This document shows positions 35,293-43,985 of a stretch of DNA of 60,360 nt, in pieces. A model generated the notes under the pieces. The model saw nothing but the letters and a program-made list of their open reading frames with translations, was not told the DNA's origin and ran no database searches. This DNA comes from RGIG8748 sp045576175. Lineage in GTDB: Bacteria > Bacillota > Clostridia > UMGS1810. How positions within the stretch are numbered: the stretch's first letter is position 1; every line of letters begins with the position of its first letter. The DNA is taken from assembly GCA_045576175.1 (NCBI GenBank), contig JAZNFW010000116.1, positions 1-60,360 of the forward strand. Direction: 5' to 3'. A program made the position numbers and the translations under genes.

Positions 35293-35293
35293 T

Positions 35294-36253
35294 ATGAAAC
35301 CATATTATTTGGATTTACAGAAGAATACGGCAGATAAGCTCCAAAAATACGACAATAGCTTTTCTTTTGCGGTTGTTGCCGATTCGCATCTGGACAACTC
35401 TGTGCCCGACACCTGCGATAATATAAAAAGTGTTTCTTCGAAGTCCAATTTATCCTGCGTTTTGCATATGGGCGATATAATGTGCGGTGGTTTCCCGCGC
35501 GCAGTTGCAAACGAAATTATGCGTGACGAGATAAAAACTTTTGTAGATGCATCGCCAAATGGTGAGTTTTTTGTAACGCGAGGCAATCACGATGGCTTTG
35601 GTGACCCTGTAAAATCGAGAGCAGATGTGCTTGTAGACGGCGACTGGAACAAGGCAATAGAATATGTAGACAGCTTTTCCAATGTATCGAGAGATGCCGA
35701 TGCGTCATATTACTATGTGGACTACGCGGATTATAAAACGAGGCTCATCTGCCTTAATTCGTACTCTGTAAGAAGAGATCCCGATGACGAGGACAGAGGG
35801 AACATAGCCGGCTACAACGGCAAACAGCTTGAGTGGTTTGCTACCTGCGCTCTTGATGTGCCAAAGGATTTTACGGTACTTGTTTTTTCGCACGATTTAC
35901 CGTTTAAAAACTTTCCCGATGCTATATCCGAAAACAGCATAGTGGGTGGAAACGCTATGATTGAGGCTCTGCTCGATGCAAAGGCAAAGAACGGTTTTGA
36001 TTTTGCAGGTTGGCTCGTAGGCCATTTTCACGGGGACTTTGAGCACTATCTTGACTCAATTCCCTTTGTGTGCTTTGTGTCGCAAACAGCATATGTTCCT
36101 ACACTTTTCGAAAAGACAAAGGCGGTATATCCCGCAAGACACCTTGGCACTTTGACCGAGGACGCGTGGGATGCAGTTGTTGTAGACAAAGAGGATAGAA
36201 AACTGCGTCTTTTCCGTTTTGGAGCGGGAAAAGACAGAGAAGTATCGTATTAG
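35294..36253 (+). CDS. Calcineurin-like metallophosphatase
   Basis: This 319-residue protein has the full set of binuclear metallophosphatase motifs: D-x-H (VADSHLDN), GD (HMGDIM), GNHD (TRGNHDGF), a lone His (FSHDLPF) and GHxH (VGHFHGDF). It has no signal peptide. It follows a mutarotase-like gene and may dephosphorylate a sugar phosphate or phosphodiester in the same pathway. The start is ATG 35294, with GAGGA at the 3' end of the upstream gene. A diverged paralogue follows directly. Confidence 0.85.
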   Translation: MKPYYLDLQKNTADKLQKYDNSFSFAVVADSHLDNSVPDTCDNIKSVSSKSNLSCVLHMGDIMCGGFPRAVANEIMRDEIKTFVDASPNGEFFVTRGNHDGFGDPVKSRADVLVDGDWNKAIEYVDSFSNVSRDADASYYYVDYADYKTRLICLNSYSVRRDPDDEDRGNIAGYNGKQLEWFATCALDVPKDFTVLVFSHDLPFKNFPDAISENSIVGGNAMIEALLDAKAKNGFDFAGWLVGHFHGDFEHYLDSIPFVCFVSQTAYVPTLFEKTKAVYPARHLGTLTEDAWDAVVVDKEDRKLRLFRFGAGKDREVSY

Positions 36254-36265
36254 AAGGTGATTTTT

Positions 36266-37195
36266 GTGGGCATATTTGATAGCGAAATAAAGAAAACTAT
36301 AGCTGATATATTAGAAGTAAAAAAAGACGGAGACCTTTGTTTTGCGCTTCTCTCGGACACTCATATATCTGACGAAGGTATAGATACACGCAGCAACATC
36401 TGCGAGGTTGACAAGGCAGTAAGCTTTGACTTTGTGTGCCATCTGGGAAATGTTACAAATGGTGATAACCCGCAAAACATATCCAGAAAGATGTTTAGAA
36501 GAGAGCTTGATGCCTACAGATTTTCTGTAGGCAAGAATACACTCTATGTAACACAGGGCGACACAGACGGCTGGCGTGACGAACGCTACATAGGTCAGCT
36601 TGTAAAGGGTATATTTTTTGATAAAGAGTGGTACGAAGATACTTCATTTATCCACTATGAGCAGGGTGGTGTAGGACCAAAAGGCAAACCATATTACTAT
36701 GTGGACAAAGAAGATATAAGGCTTATATTCCTTTGTTCATATTTCAGACAGTATGATCTGGAGATAGAATTCCATCAGAAATATGTGGGCTACGATGCCG
36801 AGCAGATTAAGTGGCTTTTAAAAGAAGCACTAAATGGCTGCGAAGGTAAGAAAGTGCTTATCTTTACCCACAGAATACCGCTTTCCCGCTTTGAATGCGG
36901 CAAAGCCCCTTTTATATACAGGGGCAATTCCACCGAAGCCTTTTTGACTGTGCTTCAGCAGGCAAAGGAAAGAGGCGTGGATATCGTTGGTATATTTGCA
37001 GGTGCATACAATGCCGATGATGTAGAAAGTATAGGCGATATAAATCATATCCTAATTGGACATCAGCTTGCAAAGGGCAGGGAACTGGGCACCATAGAGC
37101 AGGATTTGTGGGACGCAGTTGTCCTTAAGAAAAATGAGCGAAAGGTTTATCTCTTCCGCTTTGGCGCGGGCGAGAATAGAGTAGTAGAGTATTAA
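36266..37195 (+). CDS. Degenerate metallophosphatase paralogue, probably without the usual metal site
   Basis: This 309-residue protein aligns with its upstream neighbour along its length. The D-x-H motif is kept (LLSDTHI) and the lone His is kept (IFTHRIPL). However, GD is GN (HLGNVT), GNHD is QGDTDG, and GHxH is replaced by AGAYNAD. With three of the five motifs lost, ordinary phosphatase activity is doubtful. The frame and length are intact, so it is not a simple pseudogene; a regulatory or binding role, or a partner subunit for the neighbour, is possible. I prefer GTG 36266, which has AGAAGGTGA suitably upstream; GTG 36257 would add three residues and overlap that site. Confidence 0.75.
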   Translation: MGIFDSEIKKTIADILEVKKDGDLCFALLSDTHISDEGIDTRSNICEVDKAVSFDFVCHLGNVTNGDNPQNISRKMFRRELDAYRFSVGKNTLYVTQGDTDGWRDERYIGQLVKGIFFDKEWYEDTSFIHYEQGGVGPKGKPYYYVDKEDIRLIFLCSYFRQYDLEIEFHQKYVGYDAEQIKWLLKEALNGCEGKKVLIFTHRIPLSRFECGKAPFIYRGNSTEAFLTVLQQAKERGVDIVGIFAGAYNADDVESIGDINHILIGHQLAKGRELGTIEQDLWDAVVLKKNERKVYLFRFGAGENRVVEY

Positions 37196-37255
37196 TAAAC
37201 CAAAGACTTATCCCAAAGTGAAAGTTTTTGATAATTGAATTTGTTTCAAAACAAA

Positions 37256-37282
37256 AAGGGTGACGCATTTTGCATCACCCTT
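37256..37282. terminator. Bidirectional terminator between the phosphatase operon and gdhA
   Basis: AAGGGTGA (37256-37263) pairs with TCACCCTT (37275-37282), with partial pairing of GCA/TGC inside the loop. It is followed by ATTTTTT on the + strand and by a T-run on the - strand, so it serves both convergent units. Confidence 0.8.
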
Positions 37283-37299
37283 AATTTTTTGACTTCGTA

Positions 37300-38640
37300 T
37301 TACACAATACCCTGTGCCATCATAGCTTCAGCAAGTTTCTGGAAGCCTGCAATATTGGCACCTGCAATAAGGTCACCTTCCATGCCGTACTCTTTTGCGG
37401 ATTCGCTGCAGTTCTTGTAGATGTTTACCATAATGCCGTGGAGTTTTTCGTCAACCTCTTCTTTGGACCAGGAGTAGCGCATACTGTTCTGGCTCATTTC
37501 CAGAGCAGACACAGCAACACCGCCTGCATTAACAGCCTTGGAGGGAGCAACAATTACGCCGTTTGCACGAAGATACTGGGTAGCCTCGTCTGTTGTGGGC
37601 ATATTGGCAACTTCAACATAGTACTTAACGCCGTTTGCAACAATCTTCTTGGCATCTTCTATGTCAACCTCGTTTTGTGTAGCACAGGGCATAACAATAT
37701 CGGTCTTAACGCCCCAGGGCTTTTCGCCGGGATAGAATTTTGCACCGAATTTGTCTGCATAATCCTGAACCTTGTCGCGTCCGGAGGAACGCATTTCGAG
37801 CATATATGCTGCCTTTTCCTCTGTAATACCGTTTTCATCATACACATAACCGTCGGGACCGGAAATGGTAAGCACCTTACCGCCGAGCTGGTTAATCTTG
37901 AGTACAGAACCCCAGGCAACATTACCAAAGCCGGACACTGCAAATGTCTTACCCTTTATGTCCTCGCCGTATTCTTTTAGTAGTTCATTACAGAAGTAAA
38001 CTGCACCGTAGCCTGTAGCTTCAGGACGGATAAGGCTTCCGCCGTAGGTGAGACCCTTTCCTGTAAGAACTGCATTTTCGAAGTTGTTGCAGATTCTCTT
38101 ATACTGACCGAACAGATAACCGATTTCTCTTGCACCCACACCGATATCGCCTGCAGGAACATCTATGTTAGGACCGATATGACGATATAGCTCTGTCATA
38201 AAGCTCTGGCAGAATCTCATAATTTCGCCATCGCTCTTTCCTCTGGGGTCAAAGTCGCTACCGCCCTTACCGCCGCCTATGGGAAGACCGGTGAGGGAGT
38301 TTTTGAATATCTGCTCAAAACCTAAAAATTTGATAACGCCTATGTACACTGAGGGGTGGAAACGAAGACCGCCCTTGTAGGGACCGAGTACACTGTTGTA
38401 CTGAACTCTGAAACCTCTGTTAACCTGTACCTTTCCGCTGTCATCTACCCACGGAACACGGAAAACAATCTGTCTTTCCGGCTCTACTATTCTTTCAAGA
38501 AGCGAAGCCTCTTCATATTCGGGATGTTTGTCGAGCACAGGTCCGAGACTTTCCAGAACATCTGTAACAGCCTGGATAAATTCCGGCTCGCTGCCATCCT
38601 TTGCTTTAACTTTTTCCAATACTCTTTCTACATAAGTCAT
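37300..38640 (-). CDS. gdhA: NADP-type hexameric glutamate dehydrogenase
   Basis: This 446-residue protein, the standard length for the family, catalyses reductive amination of 2-oxoglutarate to glutamate. The active-site lysine region reads GGGKGGSDFDPRGKSDGE, followed by FMTELYRHIGPNIDVPAGDIG. The nucleotide-binding domain contains VSGFGNVAWG. I place the start at 38640 (MTYVERVLEKV), because GGAGG is correctly spaced there and a promoter lies just above; a longer frame to 38700 would read through that promoter. It is divergent to nfnAB, which can supply NADPH, a plausible functional link. Confidence 0.95.
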   Translation of the reverse strand: MTYVERVLEKVKAKDGSEPEFIQAVTDVLESLGPVLDKHPEYEEASLLERIVEPERQIVFRVPWVDDSGKVQVNRGFRVQYNSVLGPYKGGLRFHPSVYIGVIKFLGFEQIFKNSLTGLPIGGGKGGSDFDPRGKSDGEIMRFCQSFMTELYRHIGPNIDVPAGDIGVGAREIGYLFGQYKRICNNFENAVLTGKGLTYGGSLIRPEATGYGAVYFCNELLKEYGEDIKGKTFAVSGFGNVAWGSVLKINQLGGKVLTISGPDGYVYDENGITEEKAAYMLEMRSSGRDKVQDYADKFGAKFYPGEKPWGVKTDIVMPCATQNEVDIEDAKKIVANGVKYYVEVANMPTTDEATQYLRANGVIVAPSKAVNAGGVAVSALEMSQNSMRYSWSKEEVDEKLHGIMVNIYKNCSESAKEYGMEGDLIAGANIAGFQKLAEAMMAQGIV

Positions 38641-38690
38641 ATTTAGATCCTCCACGAATAAAAATGCAATAAATTTTAAAACTATAATCA

Positions 38691-38719
38691 ATTTTAACAT
38701 TTTTATGCCTAAATTGCAA
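38691..38719 (-). promoter_or_regulatory. Promoter of gdhA
   Basis: On the minus strand TTGCAA (38714-38719), a 17-bp spacer and TAAAAT (38691-38696), about 50 bases before the chosen ATG. It excludes the upstream in-frame start. Confidence 0.6.
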
Positions 38720-38829
38720 GCGTTATTACTAAAAACATGAAATATTACAATAAATTTCTTGCAAATTTCTGCAAATTATGCGTTTTGTAAAAAAAGAAAA
38801 GCCAAAAGATAGTTTTTGTCCTTATAAAC

Positions 38830-38858
38830 TTGACACTCTGCGGGATAGATGTTATGAT
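38830..38858 (+). promoter_or_regulatory. Promoter of the nfnAB operon
   Basis: Perfect TTGACA (38830-38835), 17 bp and TATGAT (38853-38858), 36 bases before ATG 38895. Its position inside the longer reading frame settles the nfnA start. Confidence 0.75.
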
Positions 38859-38894
38859 TTAAAGAGTAATTTTATTTTTTGCGAGGTGGCAAAA

Positions 38895-39743
38895 ATGTCA
38901 TATAAAATAGTTCGAAAAAGTGTTCTTAACGAGCAGGTTTTTCTCCTCGAAATAGATGCACCTCTTGTTGCCAGAAGAGCGGAGCCCGGTCAGTTTATTA
39001 TACTCCGTATAGATGAACACGGTGAGAGAGTTCCCTTTACAATTGCAGATTTCGACAGAGGAAATGGCACAGTTACCATAATAGTACAGATTGTGGGTAA
39101 AACAACCATGCAGCTTTCCGAATTAAACGAGGGCGATAGTATTTTGGATTTTGCAGGCCCTCTTGGTACTCCCACAAAGCTCGACGGTATAAAAAAGGTT
39201 GCAGTAATAGGCGGAGGTCTTGGTACCGCCATAGCATATCCGCAGGCAAAAAAGCTCTCTTTAATGGGAGCGGATGTTACTGTAATTGCAGGCTTTCGCA
39301 ACAAGTCCTTTGTTATTTTGGAAGATGAGCTTAAAGAGGTTTCAGATAAGCTCATAATCACAACAGATGACGGCTCAAACGGTACACAGGGCTTTGTAAC
39401 CGACAGACTCAGAGAGCTTATAGAGTCCGGCGAGAAATATGATGAGGTTATAGCCATAGGTCCGCTTGTTATGATGCGTGCAGTGTGCACTCTCACAAAG
39501 GAGCACGGCATACCTACCACGGTTTCTATGAATCCTGTTATGATAGACGGCACCGGAATGTGCGGTGGCTGTAGAGTGGTTGTAGGCGGAGAGACCAAGT
39601 TTGCCTGTGTGGACGGTCCCGATTTTGATGGTCACCAGATAGACTGGGATCTGGCACTTAAAAGACAGACAATGTATAAAAAAGACGAAGAAAAATCAGC
39701 ACACGACCATAAGTGCTATATTGGGAGGACACATCATGCCTAA
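38895..39743 (+). CDS. nfnA: NADH-dependent ferredoxin:NADP+ oxidoreductase, small subunit
   Basis: This 282-residue flavoprotein subunit is of the dihydroorotate-dehydrogenase electron-transfer (ferredoxin reductase) type. An FAD-binding barrel (RVPFTIADF) and a nucleotide site (VIGGGLGTAIAYPQAK) lead to a C-terminal Cys cluster GTGMCGGCRV with a later FACVDGP for a 2Fe-2S centre. With the next gene it forms the Nfn bifurcating transhydrogenase, also annotated as SudB or a glutamate-synthase-associated protein. ATG 38895 is chosen because GAGGTGGC precedes it and the promoter lies at 38830-38858. The last bases overlap the nfnB start by eight. Confidence 0.88.
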   Translation: MSYKIVRKSVLNEQVFLLEIDAPLVARRAEPGQFIILRIDEHGERVPFTIADFDRGNGTVTIIVQIVGKTTMQLSELNEGDSILDFAGPLGTPTKLDGIKKVAVIGGGLGTAIAYPQAKKLSLMGADVTVIAGFRNKSFVILEDELKEVSDKLIITTDDGSNGTQGFVTDRLRELIESGEKYDEVIAIGPLVMMRAVCTLTKEHGIPTTVSMNPVMIDGTGMCGGCRVVVGGETKFACVDGPDFDGHQIDWDLALKRQTMYKKDEEKSAHDHKCYIGRTHHA

Positions 39744-41133
39744 TATGTCCAATGTAAAAACACCTATGCCCGAACAAAACCCCTGCGAGAGAATACATAA
39801 CTTCGATGAGGTTTTCTTTGGTTATACCCCTGAGATGGCTATGGAAGAAGCACAAAGGTGTTTAAATTGCAAAAACAAGCCTTGCGTATCAAAATGCCCT
39901 GTAAATGTTCGTATTCCCGAATTTATACAGTGCGTTGCCAAGGGCGATTTTGACGAGGCGTACAATATAATTACCGATACCAACAGCCTTCCCGCAGTAT
40001 GCGGAAGAGTGTGCCCGCAGGAGACACAGTGCGAGTCTAAATGTGTGCGTGGTATAAAGGGTGAGAGCGTTGCAATAGGAAGACTCGAGCGTTTTGTGGC
40101 AGATTATCATATGCTAAATGCCAAGGAAGAGATCAAAAAGCCTGCCCCCAACGGAAAAAAGGTGGCAGTAGTAGGCTCAGGTCCCTCAGGTCTTACTGTA
40201 GCAGGCGATTTGGCAAAGCTTGGCTATGAGGTTACCATATACGAGGCATTTCACACCGCAGGCGGTGTTCTGGTGTACGGAATTCCTGAATTCCGTCTGC
40301 CAAAGTCTATAGTTGCCAAAGAGATAGAGAAGCTCACAGCGCTTGGTGTAAAGATAGAAAAGAATGTTGTAATAGGAAGGACAATACTTGTAGACGAGCT
40401 GTTTGACGATTTTAAATTCGATGCTGTGTATATTGCATCGGGTGCAGGCCTTCCGTCCTTTTTACGCATAGAGGGCGAAAACCTAAACGGTGTGTACAGT
40501 GCCAATGAGTTCTTAACCAGAATAAATCTAATGAAGGCATACAAATTCCCCGAATTTGATACACCTGTTTACATTGGCTCGAATGTGGCGGTATTTGGCG
40601 GCGGTAATGTTGCCATGGATGCTGCACGAAGTGCCAAAAGGCTCGGAGCAGAGAATGTGTACATTGTATACCGCAGAGGCTTCGACGAGCTTCCTGCCAG
40701 ACGCGAGGAGGTCCTTCACGCCAAGGAAGAGGGCATAGAATTTATGCTTCTTAAAAACCCCGTACGATTCCTGGGTGATGACAAGGGCTGGATTTCCGGC
40801 GTTGAGCTTGTGGATATGGTACTGGGAGAGCCCGATGAGAGCGGCAGACGCTCACCAATAGAGGTAGCAGGCTCGAACAAGGTTGTAAGCATAGATACTG
40901 CAATAGTAGCCATAGGCCAGAGTCCCAATCCGCTTATAAGACAGACTACAGAAGGGCTCGATACCAACCGCAGAGGATGTATAATAACCGATGAATTCGG
41001 TGCCACCACCAAGGAGATGGTCTACGCCGGAGGCGATGCCGTAACGGGTGCTGCAACGGTAATTCTCGCTATGGGAGCAGGCAAAACTGCCGCCAAGGCA
41101 ATACACGAGAAGCTTATGGGTACAGAGGTATGA
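39736..41133 (+). CDS. nfnB: NADH-dependent ferredoxin:NADP+ oxidoreductase, large subunit
   Basis: This 465-residue GltD-like flavoprotein has N-terminal Cys motifs for two 4Fe-4S clusters (CLNCKNKPCVSKCP and CGRVCPQETQCESKC). A first FAD site (VVGSGPSGLTVAGDLAKLG) and a second dinucleotide site (AVFGGGNVAMDAARSAKRLG) follow, and the end is YAGGDAVTGAATVILAMGAG. Pairing with nfnA and absence of a glutamate-synthase large subunit support Nfn over GltD. The complex couples NADH and reduced ferredoxin to NADP+ reduction. ATG 39736 follows GGGAGGACAC; a second ATG at 39745 is possible. Confidence 0.88.
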   Translation: MPNMSNVKTPMPEQNPCERIHNFDEVFFGYTPEMAMEEAQRCLNCKNKPCVSKCPVNVRIPEFIQCVAKGDFDEAYNIITDTNSLPAVCGRVCPQETQCESKCVRGIKGESVAIGRLERFVADYHMLNAKEEIKKPAPNGKKVAVVGSGPSGLTVAGDLAKLGYEVTIYEAFHTAGGVLVYGIPEFRLPKSIVAKEIEKLTALGVKIEKNVVIGRTILVDELFDDFKFDAVYIASGAGLPSFLRIEGENLNGVYSANEFLTRINLMKAYKFPEFDTPVYIGSNVAVFGGGNVAMDAARSAKRLGAENVYIVYRRGFDELPARREEVLHAKEEGIEFMLLKNPVRFLGDDKGWISGVELVDMVLGEPDESGRRSPIEVAGSNKVVSIDTAIVAIGQSPNPLIRQTTEGLDTNRRGCIITDEFGATTKEMVYAGGDAVTGAATVILAMGAGKTAAKAIHEKLMGTEV

Positions 41134-42065
41134 AAAAGATTTTGACCGTTACATTCAACCCTTGTATAGACAAAACAATAACAATAGAAGAGTTTAACTA
41201 CGGCGGATTAAACCGTGTCGCCAATTCCAGAACAGACATCGGCGGCAAGGGTATAAATGTGTCCAAGGTGCTAAAGAGCTTTGAGGTGCCCCAGACAGCC
41301 TATGCCATAACCGCAGGCGAAAACGGCAAAAGGATAAAGGAGTTTCTTAAAGGCGAAAATATAGACAGTGTGTTTACCGAAACGGACGGAGAGGTCCGCA
41401 TAAATCAGAAGCTTATAAACAAAAAAGATTTAGTTACCACAGAGATAAACGAAAAAGGCTTTTGCCTTACAGAAGAAAAATATATTGAGGTACTAAACAC
41501 GGTTGACAGCCTTCTTTCCCGATGCAAAATAGCTGTTTTGTCGGGCAGTGTGCCCGAAGGTGCGCCGGAGGGTGTGTATGCCGATGTTATAAACATGGCA
41601 AAAAAGTATGGTGTAAAGGTTATTTTAGATGCAGACAGCAGAAAGTTGGAGCTTGGCACAGAAGCATTACCTTATGCAATAAAACCCAATCTGGACGAAT
41701 TTTGCGCCCTCATCGGCAAAAAAGTCGCAAGTGCAAATGAGATAGTATCCGAGGCTAAAAAGCTCACACAGAAGGGAATAGAGCTTGTTGCAGTATCTAT
41801 GGGAGCAGACGGCGCGGTTTTTGTAACAAAGGATAGTGCATACAAGGCAGATCCTTTTGCGATAGAATGTAAGAGTACAGTTGGTGCGGGAGATTCTATG
41901 GTGGCTGCCATGGCATATTCGTTGCATAGTGGTTTGCCACTTTGCGATACAGCAAAGCTCTGTGTTGCCGCAGGTTCGATAACCTCTTCTAAAGAGGGCA
42001 CGCAGGTTTGTACTTTTGATGAAGTGATTGGAAGAAAAGATGATGTCAAAGTGTTTGTATTATAA
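41130..42065 (+). CDS. PfkB-family sugar-phosphate kinase (1-phosphofructokinase type)
   Basis: This 311-residue kinase is of the 1-phosphofructokinase/tagatose-6-phosphate kinase subgroup: FNPCIDKTITI at the start, GGKGINVSKVL, and the ATP/catalytic motif STVGAGDSMVAAMAYSL. It phosphorylates a ketose phosphate, most likely fructose-1-phosphate or a related ketose-1- or 6-phosphate. No PTS gene is adjacent, unusual for fruK. The ATGA overlap with nfnB makes it part of the nfn operon. Its downstream neighbour is a FucU-type mutarotase, so a deoxy-sugar substrate cannot be excluded. Confidence 0.85.
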   Translation: MKKILTVTFNPCIDKTITIEEFNYGGLNRVANSRTDIGGKGINVSKVLKSFEVPQTAYAITAGENGKRIKEFLKGENIDSVFTETDGEVRINQKLINKKDLVTTEINEKGFCLTEEKYIEVLNTVDSLLSRCKIAVLSGSVPEGAPEGVYADVINMAKKYGVKVILDADSRKLELGTEALPYAIKPNLDEFCALIGKKVASANEIVSEAKKLTQKGIELVAVSMGADGAVFVTKDSAYKADPFAIECKSTVGAGDSMVAAMAYSLHSGLPLCDTAKLCVAAGSITSSKEGTQVCTFDEVIGRKDDVKVFVL

Positions 42066-42083
42066 TATTTTTTGTGTTAAAAT
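42055..42083 (+). promoter_or_regulatory. Candidate promoter for fucU
   Basis: TTGTAT (42055-42060), 17 bp and TAAAAT (42078-42083), overlapping the end of the kinase gene and 33 bases before the fucU ATG. Confidence 0.45.
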
Positions 42084-42115
42084 AAAACAAAAAACAATAA
42101 GAAAGGAATGTTACT

Positions 42116-42538
42116 ATGTTAAAGAAAATACCCAAAATCATTCCCCCCGAGCTTCTCAAGATACTCGCAGAAATGGGACACGGCGATGAAATCGTTATAG
42201 GAGACGGAAATTTTCCCGGTGAAAGAGTAGGTCAGAGATGTGTAAGATGTGACGGCCACGGAGTGCCCGAACTTCTTAGTGCGATACTCGAGATTTTCCC
42301 TCTTGATACTTATGACAAGCCCGTGTACATTATGGAGAAGGTACCCGGAGATACCGTGGAAACTCCCATATGGGATGAATATGCAAAGATTATAGCAGAT
42401 CACACAAAAGACGGTCTTACTCAGGTAGAACGCTTTGCATTCTATGAGAGAGCAAAGGATGCTTATGCTGTGGTAATGTCGGGCGAATCTGCACTTTATG
42501 CAAATATAATTTTGAAAAAGGGCGTAGTAAAAGATTAA
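42116..42538 (+). CDS. fucU: RbsD/FucU family sugar mutarotase, FucU-like
   Basis: This 140-residue protein interconverts sugar anomers. It begins LKKIPKIIPPELLKILAEMGHGDEIVIGDGNFP, abbreviated here to its MGHGDEIVIGDGNFP core with the family's catalytic-region His. It shows RCDGHGVPELLSAIL and a closing YANIILKKGV, as in L-fucose mutarotase. Length and motifs favour FucU over the ribose mutarotase RbsD. An L-fucose isomerase gene lies about 13 kb downstream, consistent with fucose use. GAAAGGAATG precedes ATG 42116. Confidence 0.85.
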   Translation: MLKKIPKIIPPELLKILAEMGHGDEIVIGDGNFPGERVGQRCVRCDGHGVPELLSAILEIFPLDTYDKPVYIMEKVPGDTVETPIWDEYAKIIADHTKDGLTQVERFAFYERAKDAYAVVMSGESALYANIILKKGVVKD

Positions 42539-42551
42539 TTCCCAAAAGAAT

Positions 42552-42589
42552 AGGGCTGTAAAAAACATTGTTTTTTACAGCCCTTTTTT
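42552..42589. terminator. Strong bidirectional terminator between fucU and the rnf operon
   Basis: A perfect 15-bp stem (42552-42566 with 42570-42584) on an ATT loop; the arm starts AGGGCTGT and includes an A-run. It is followed by TTTTT and placed between convergent genes. Confidence 0.95.
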
Positions 42590-42596
42590 ATGTCTT

Positions 42597-43385
42597 TTAA
42601 GAAATTGATATTATTTTTTTGGGACAAGCGTCTACGCAGGCACCGCACTGTGTGCATTTTTGAAAGTCAATTCTTGCAAGGTTATCCAAAACCTTTATAG
42701 CATCAAATTCACATTTCTTTTCGCATATTCTGCAGCCTATGCAACCTACCGTGCAATAATTTTTAACCTGTGCACCCTTGTCTTTAGATGAGCAGGACAC
42801 ATAGATTTTGTTTTTATTAGGCACAAGCTCAATTATATTTTTGGGGCAGGTGCCAACGCATCTTGCACAACCCACACACTTTTTATCGTCGATATAGGCA
42901 ATAGAGTCTTTTATGGATATAGCATCAAACTCACACGCCGCTATGCAGCTTCCAAGTCCTATACAGCCGTACTGGCACGCCTTGGGACCGCCGTTTAGGA
43001 TGTTTGCACTGTGGCAGTCGGTTATACCCGTAAAATCATATTTGTTACCGCATTTTTCGCTTGTTCCTTTGCATTTGAGCCTTGCTGTTTTCTTTTCCAC
43101 CGCTTTGGCTTCAACGCCCATTATGGAACATATGAAAGCGTTTTTCTCATCTGTCATAAGATTGCATTTTGTGGCACTTTCGCCATTTGTAACTATTGCC
43201 TCTGCAAGTGCACCGCAGCCTGTATATCCGCATCCGCCGCAGTTTGCACCGGGAAGACACTCGCATATTTGGTCTATTCTTTCGTCCTTATCTACCTTAA
43301 ACACAATAGATGCAAAGGCAAGGAGCGCTCCAAAGAAAAGACCTATAGCTCCTATGGAAAGAGCAGGTATTAATATTTCTGCCAT
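42597..43385 (-). CDS. rnfB: Rnf complex iron-sulfur subunit B
   Basis: This 262-residue subunit has an N-terminal membrane helix (about 5-27), then the Fes-type 4Fe-4S motif (CECLPGANCGGCGYTGCG, C-spacing typical of RnfB). Several ferredoxin motifs follow, including CVGCARCVGTCP, CIGCRICEKKC and CTQCGACVDACP. It takes electrons from reduced ferredoxin into the ion-pumping complex. It is the last gene of rnfCDGEAB, 15 bases after rnfA, and ends at the terminator. Confidence 0.95.
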   Translation of the reverse strand: MAEILIPALSIGAIGLFFGALLAFASIVFKVDKDERIDQICECLPGANCGGCGYTGCGALAEAIVTNGESATKCNLMTDEKNAFICSIMGVEAKAVEKKTARLKCKGTSEKCGNKYDFTGITDCHSANILNGGPKACQYGCIGLGSCIAACEFDAISIKDSIAYIDDKKCVGCARCVGTCPKNIIELVPNKNKIYVSCSSKDKGAQVKNYCTVGCIGCRICEKKCEFDAIKVLDNLARIDFQKCTQCGACVDACPKKIISIS

Positions 43386-43400
43386 ATGAGTACCCCCTTA

Positions 43401-43985
43401 TCAGAATGAAAGTCCCTGGAAACCAAGGAAAGCCATAGCCAGTAGTCCTGCGGTAATAAGTGCAATCGGGAAGCCCTTTAGAGCCTTTGGAATATCGGCA
43501 GTTTCAAGTCTTTCTCTCACACCGGCAAAAAGAACTATTGCAAGTGTAAAGCCGATTGCCGCACTAAACGCATACCACACAGATTCAATGAGGTTGTAGC
43601 TTCTCTCTACATTAAGAAGCGTAACACCGAGCACTGCACAGTTCGTGGTAATAAGCGGCAGATATATGCCAAGTGCACTGTAGAGTGCAGGCAGGGTTTT
43701 TGCCACAAACATTTCAACGAACTGAACGAGAGATGCAATAAGCAGTATAAAAGAAAGTGTCTGCAGATACTGGGCTCCAAGCGGAACGAGTATGTAATTA
43801 TACACAATGTTTGTAAGTGCTGAAGCAAGTACCATTACAAAGGTAACTGCCATACCCATACCAAGTGCAGTGTTTGTTTTTTTGGATACTCCTAAAAAGG
43901 GGCATATTCCGTAGAATTTAACAAGAACAAAGTTTTCGACAAGGATTGCTGCAACGGACAATTCAATAAAATGAGCGATGTTCAT
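43401..43985 (-). CDS. rnfA: Rnf complex membrane subunit A
   Basis: This 194-residue integral-membrane subunit has about six helices. The family landmarks are ENFVLVKFYGICPFLGVSKK near the N-terminus and the conserved GVRERLE near the C-terminus (GVRERLETADIPK). It is homologous to RnfE and to NqrE. In Clostridia the Rnf complex moves Na+ or H+ while passing electrons from ferredoxin to NAD+. Its start overlaps the rnfE stop (ATGA). Confidence 0.95.
   Translation of the reverse strand: MNIAHFIELSVAAILVENFVLVKFYGICPFLGVSKKTNTALGMGMAVTFVMVLASALTNIVYNYILVPLGAQYLQTLSFILLIASLVQFVEMFVAKTLPALYSALGIYLPLITTNCAVLGVTLLNVERSYNLIESVWYAFSAAIGFTLAIVLFAGVRERLETADIPKALKGFPIALITAGLLAMAFLGFQGLSF

Noticed and set aside
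38778..38894. N-terminal extension of nfnA and similar long starts for gdhA, pncB, murD, the DUF1292 gene and the first TSUP half
   Set aside because: Promoters or ribosome-binding sites lie inside these extensions and the extra residues have no family similarity.
39736..41133. Glutamate synthase small subunit (gltD)
   Set aside because: The partner upstream is a ferredoxin-reductase-type nfnA and no gltB-like large subunit is present, so Nfn fits better.
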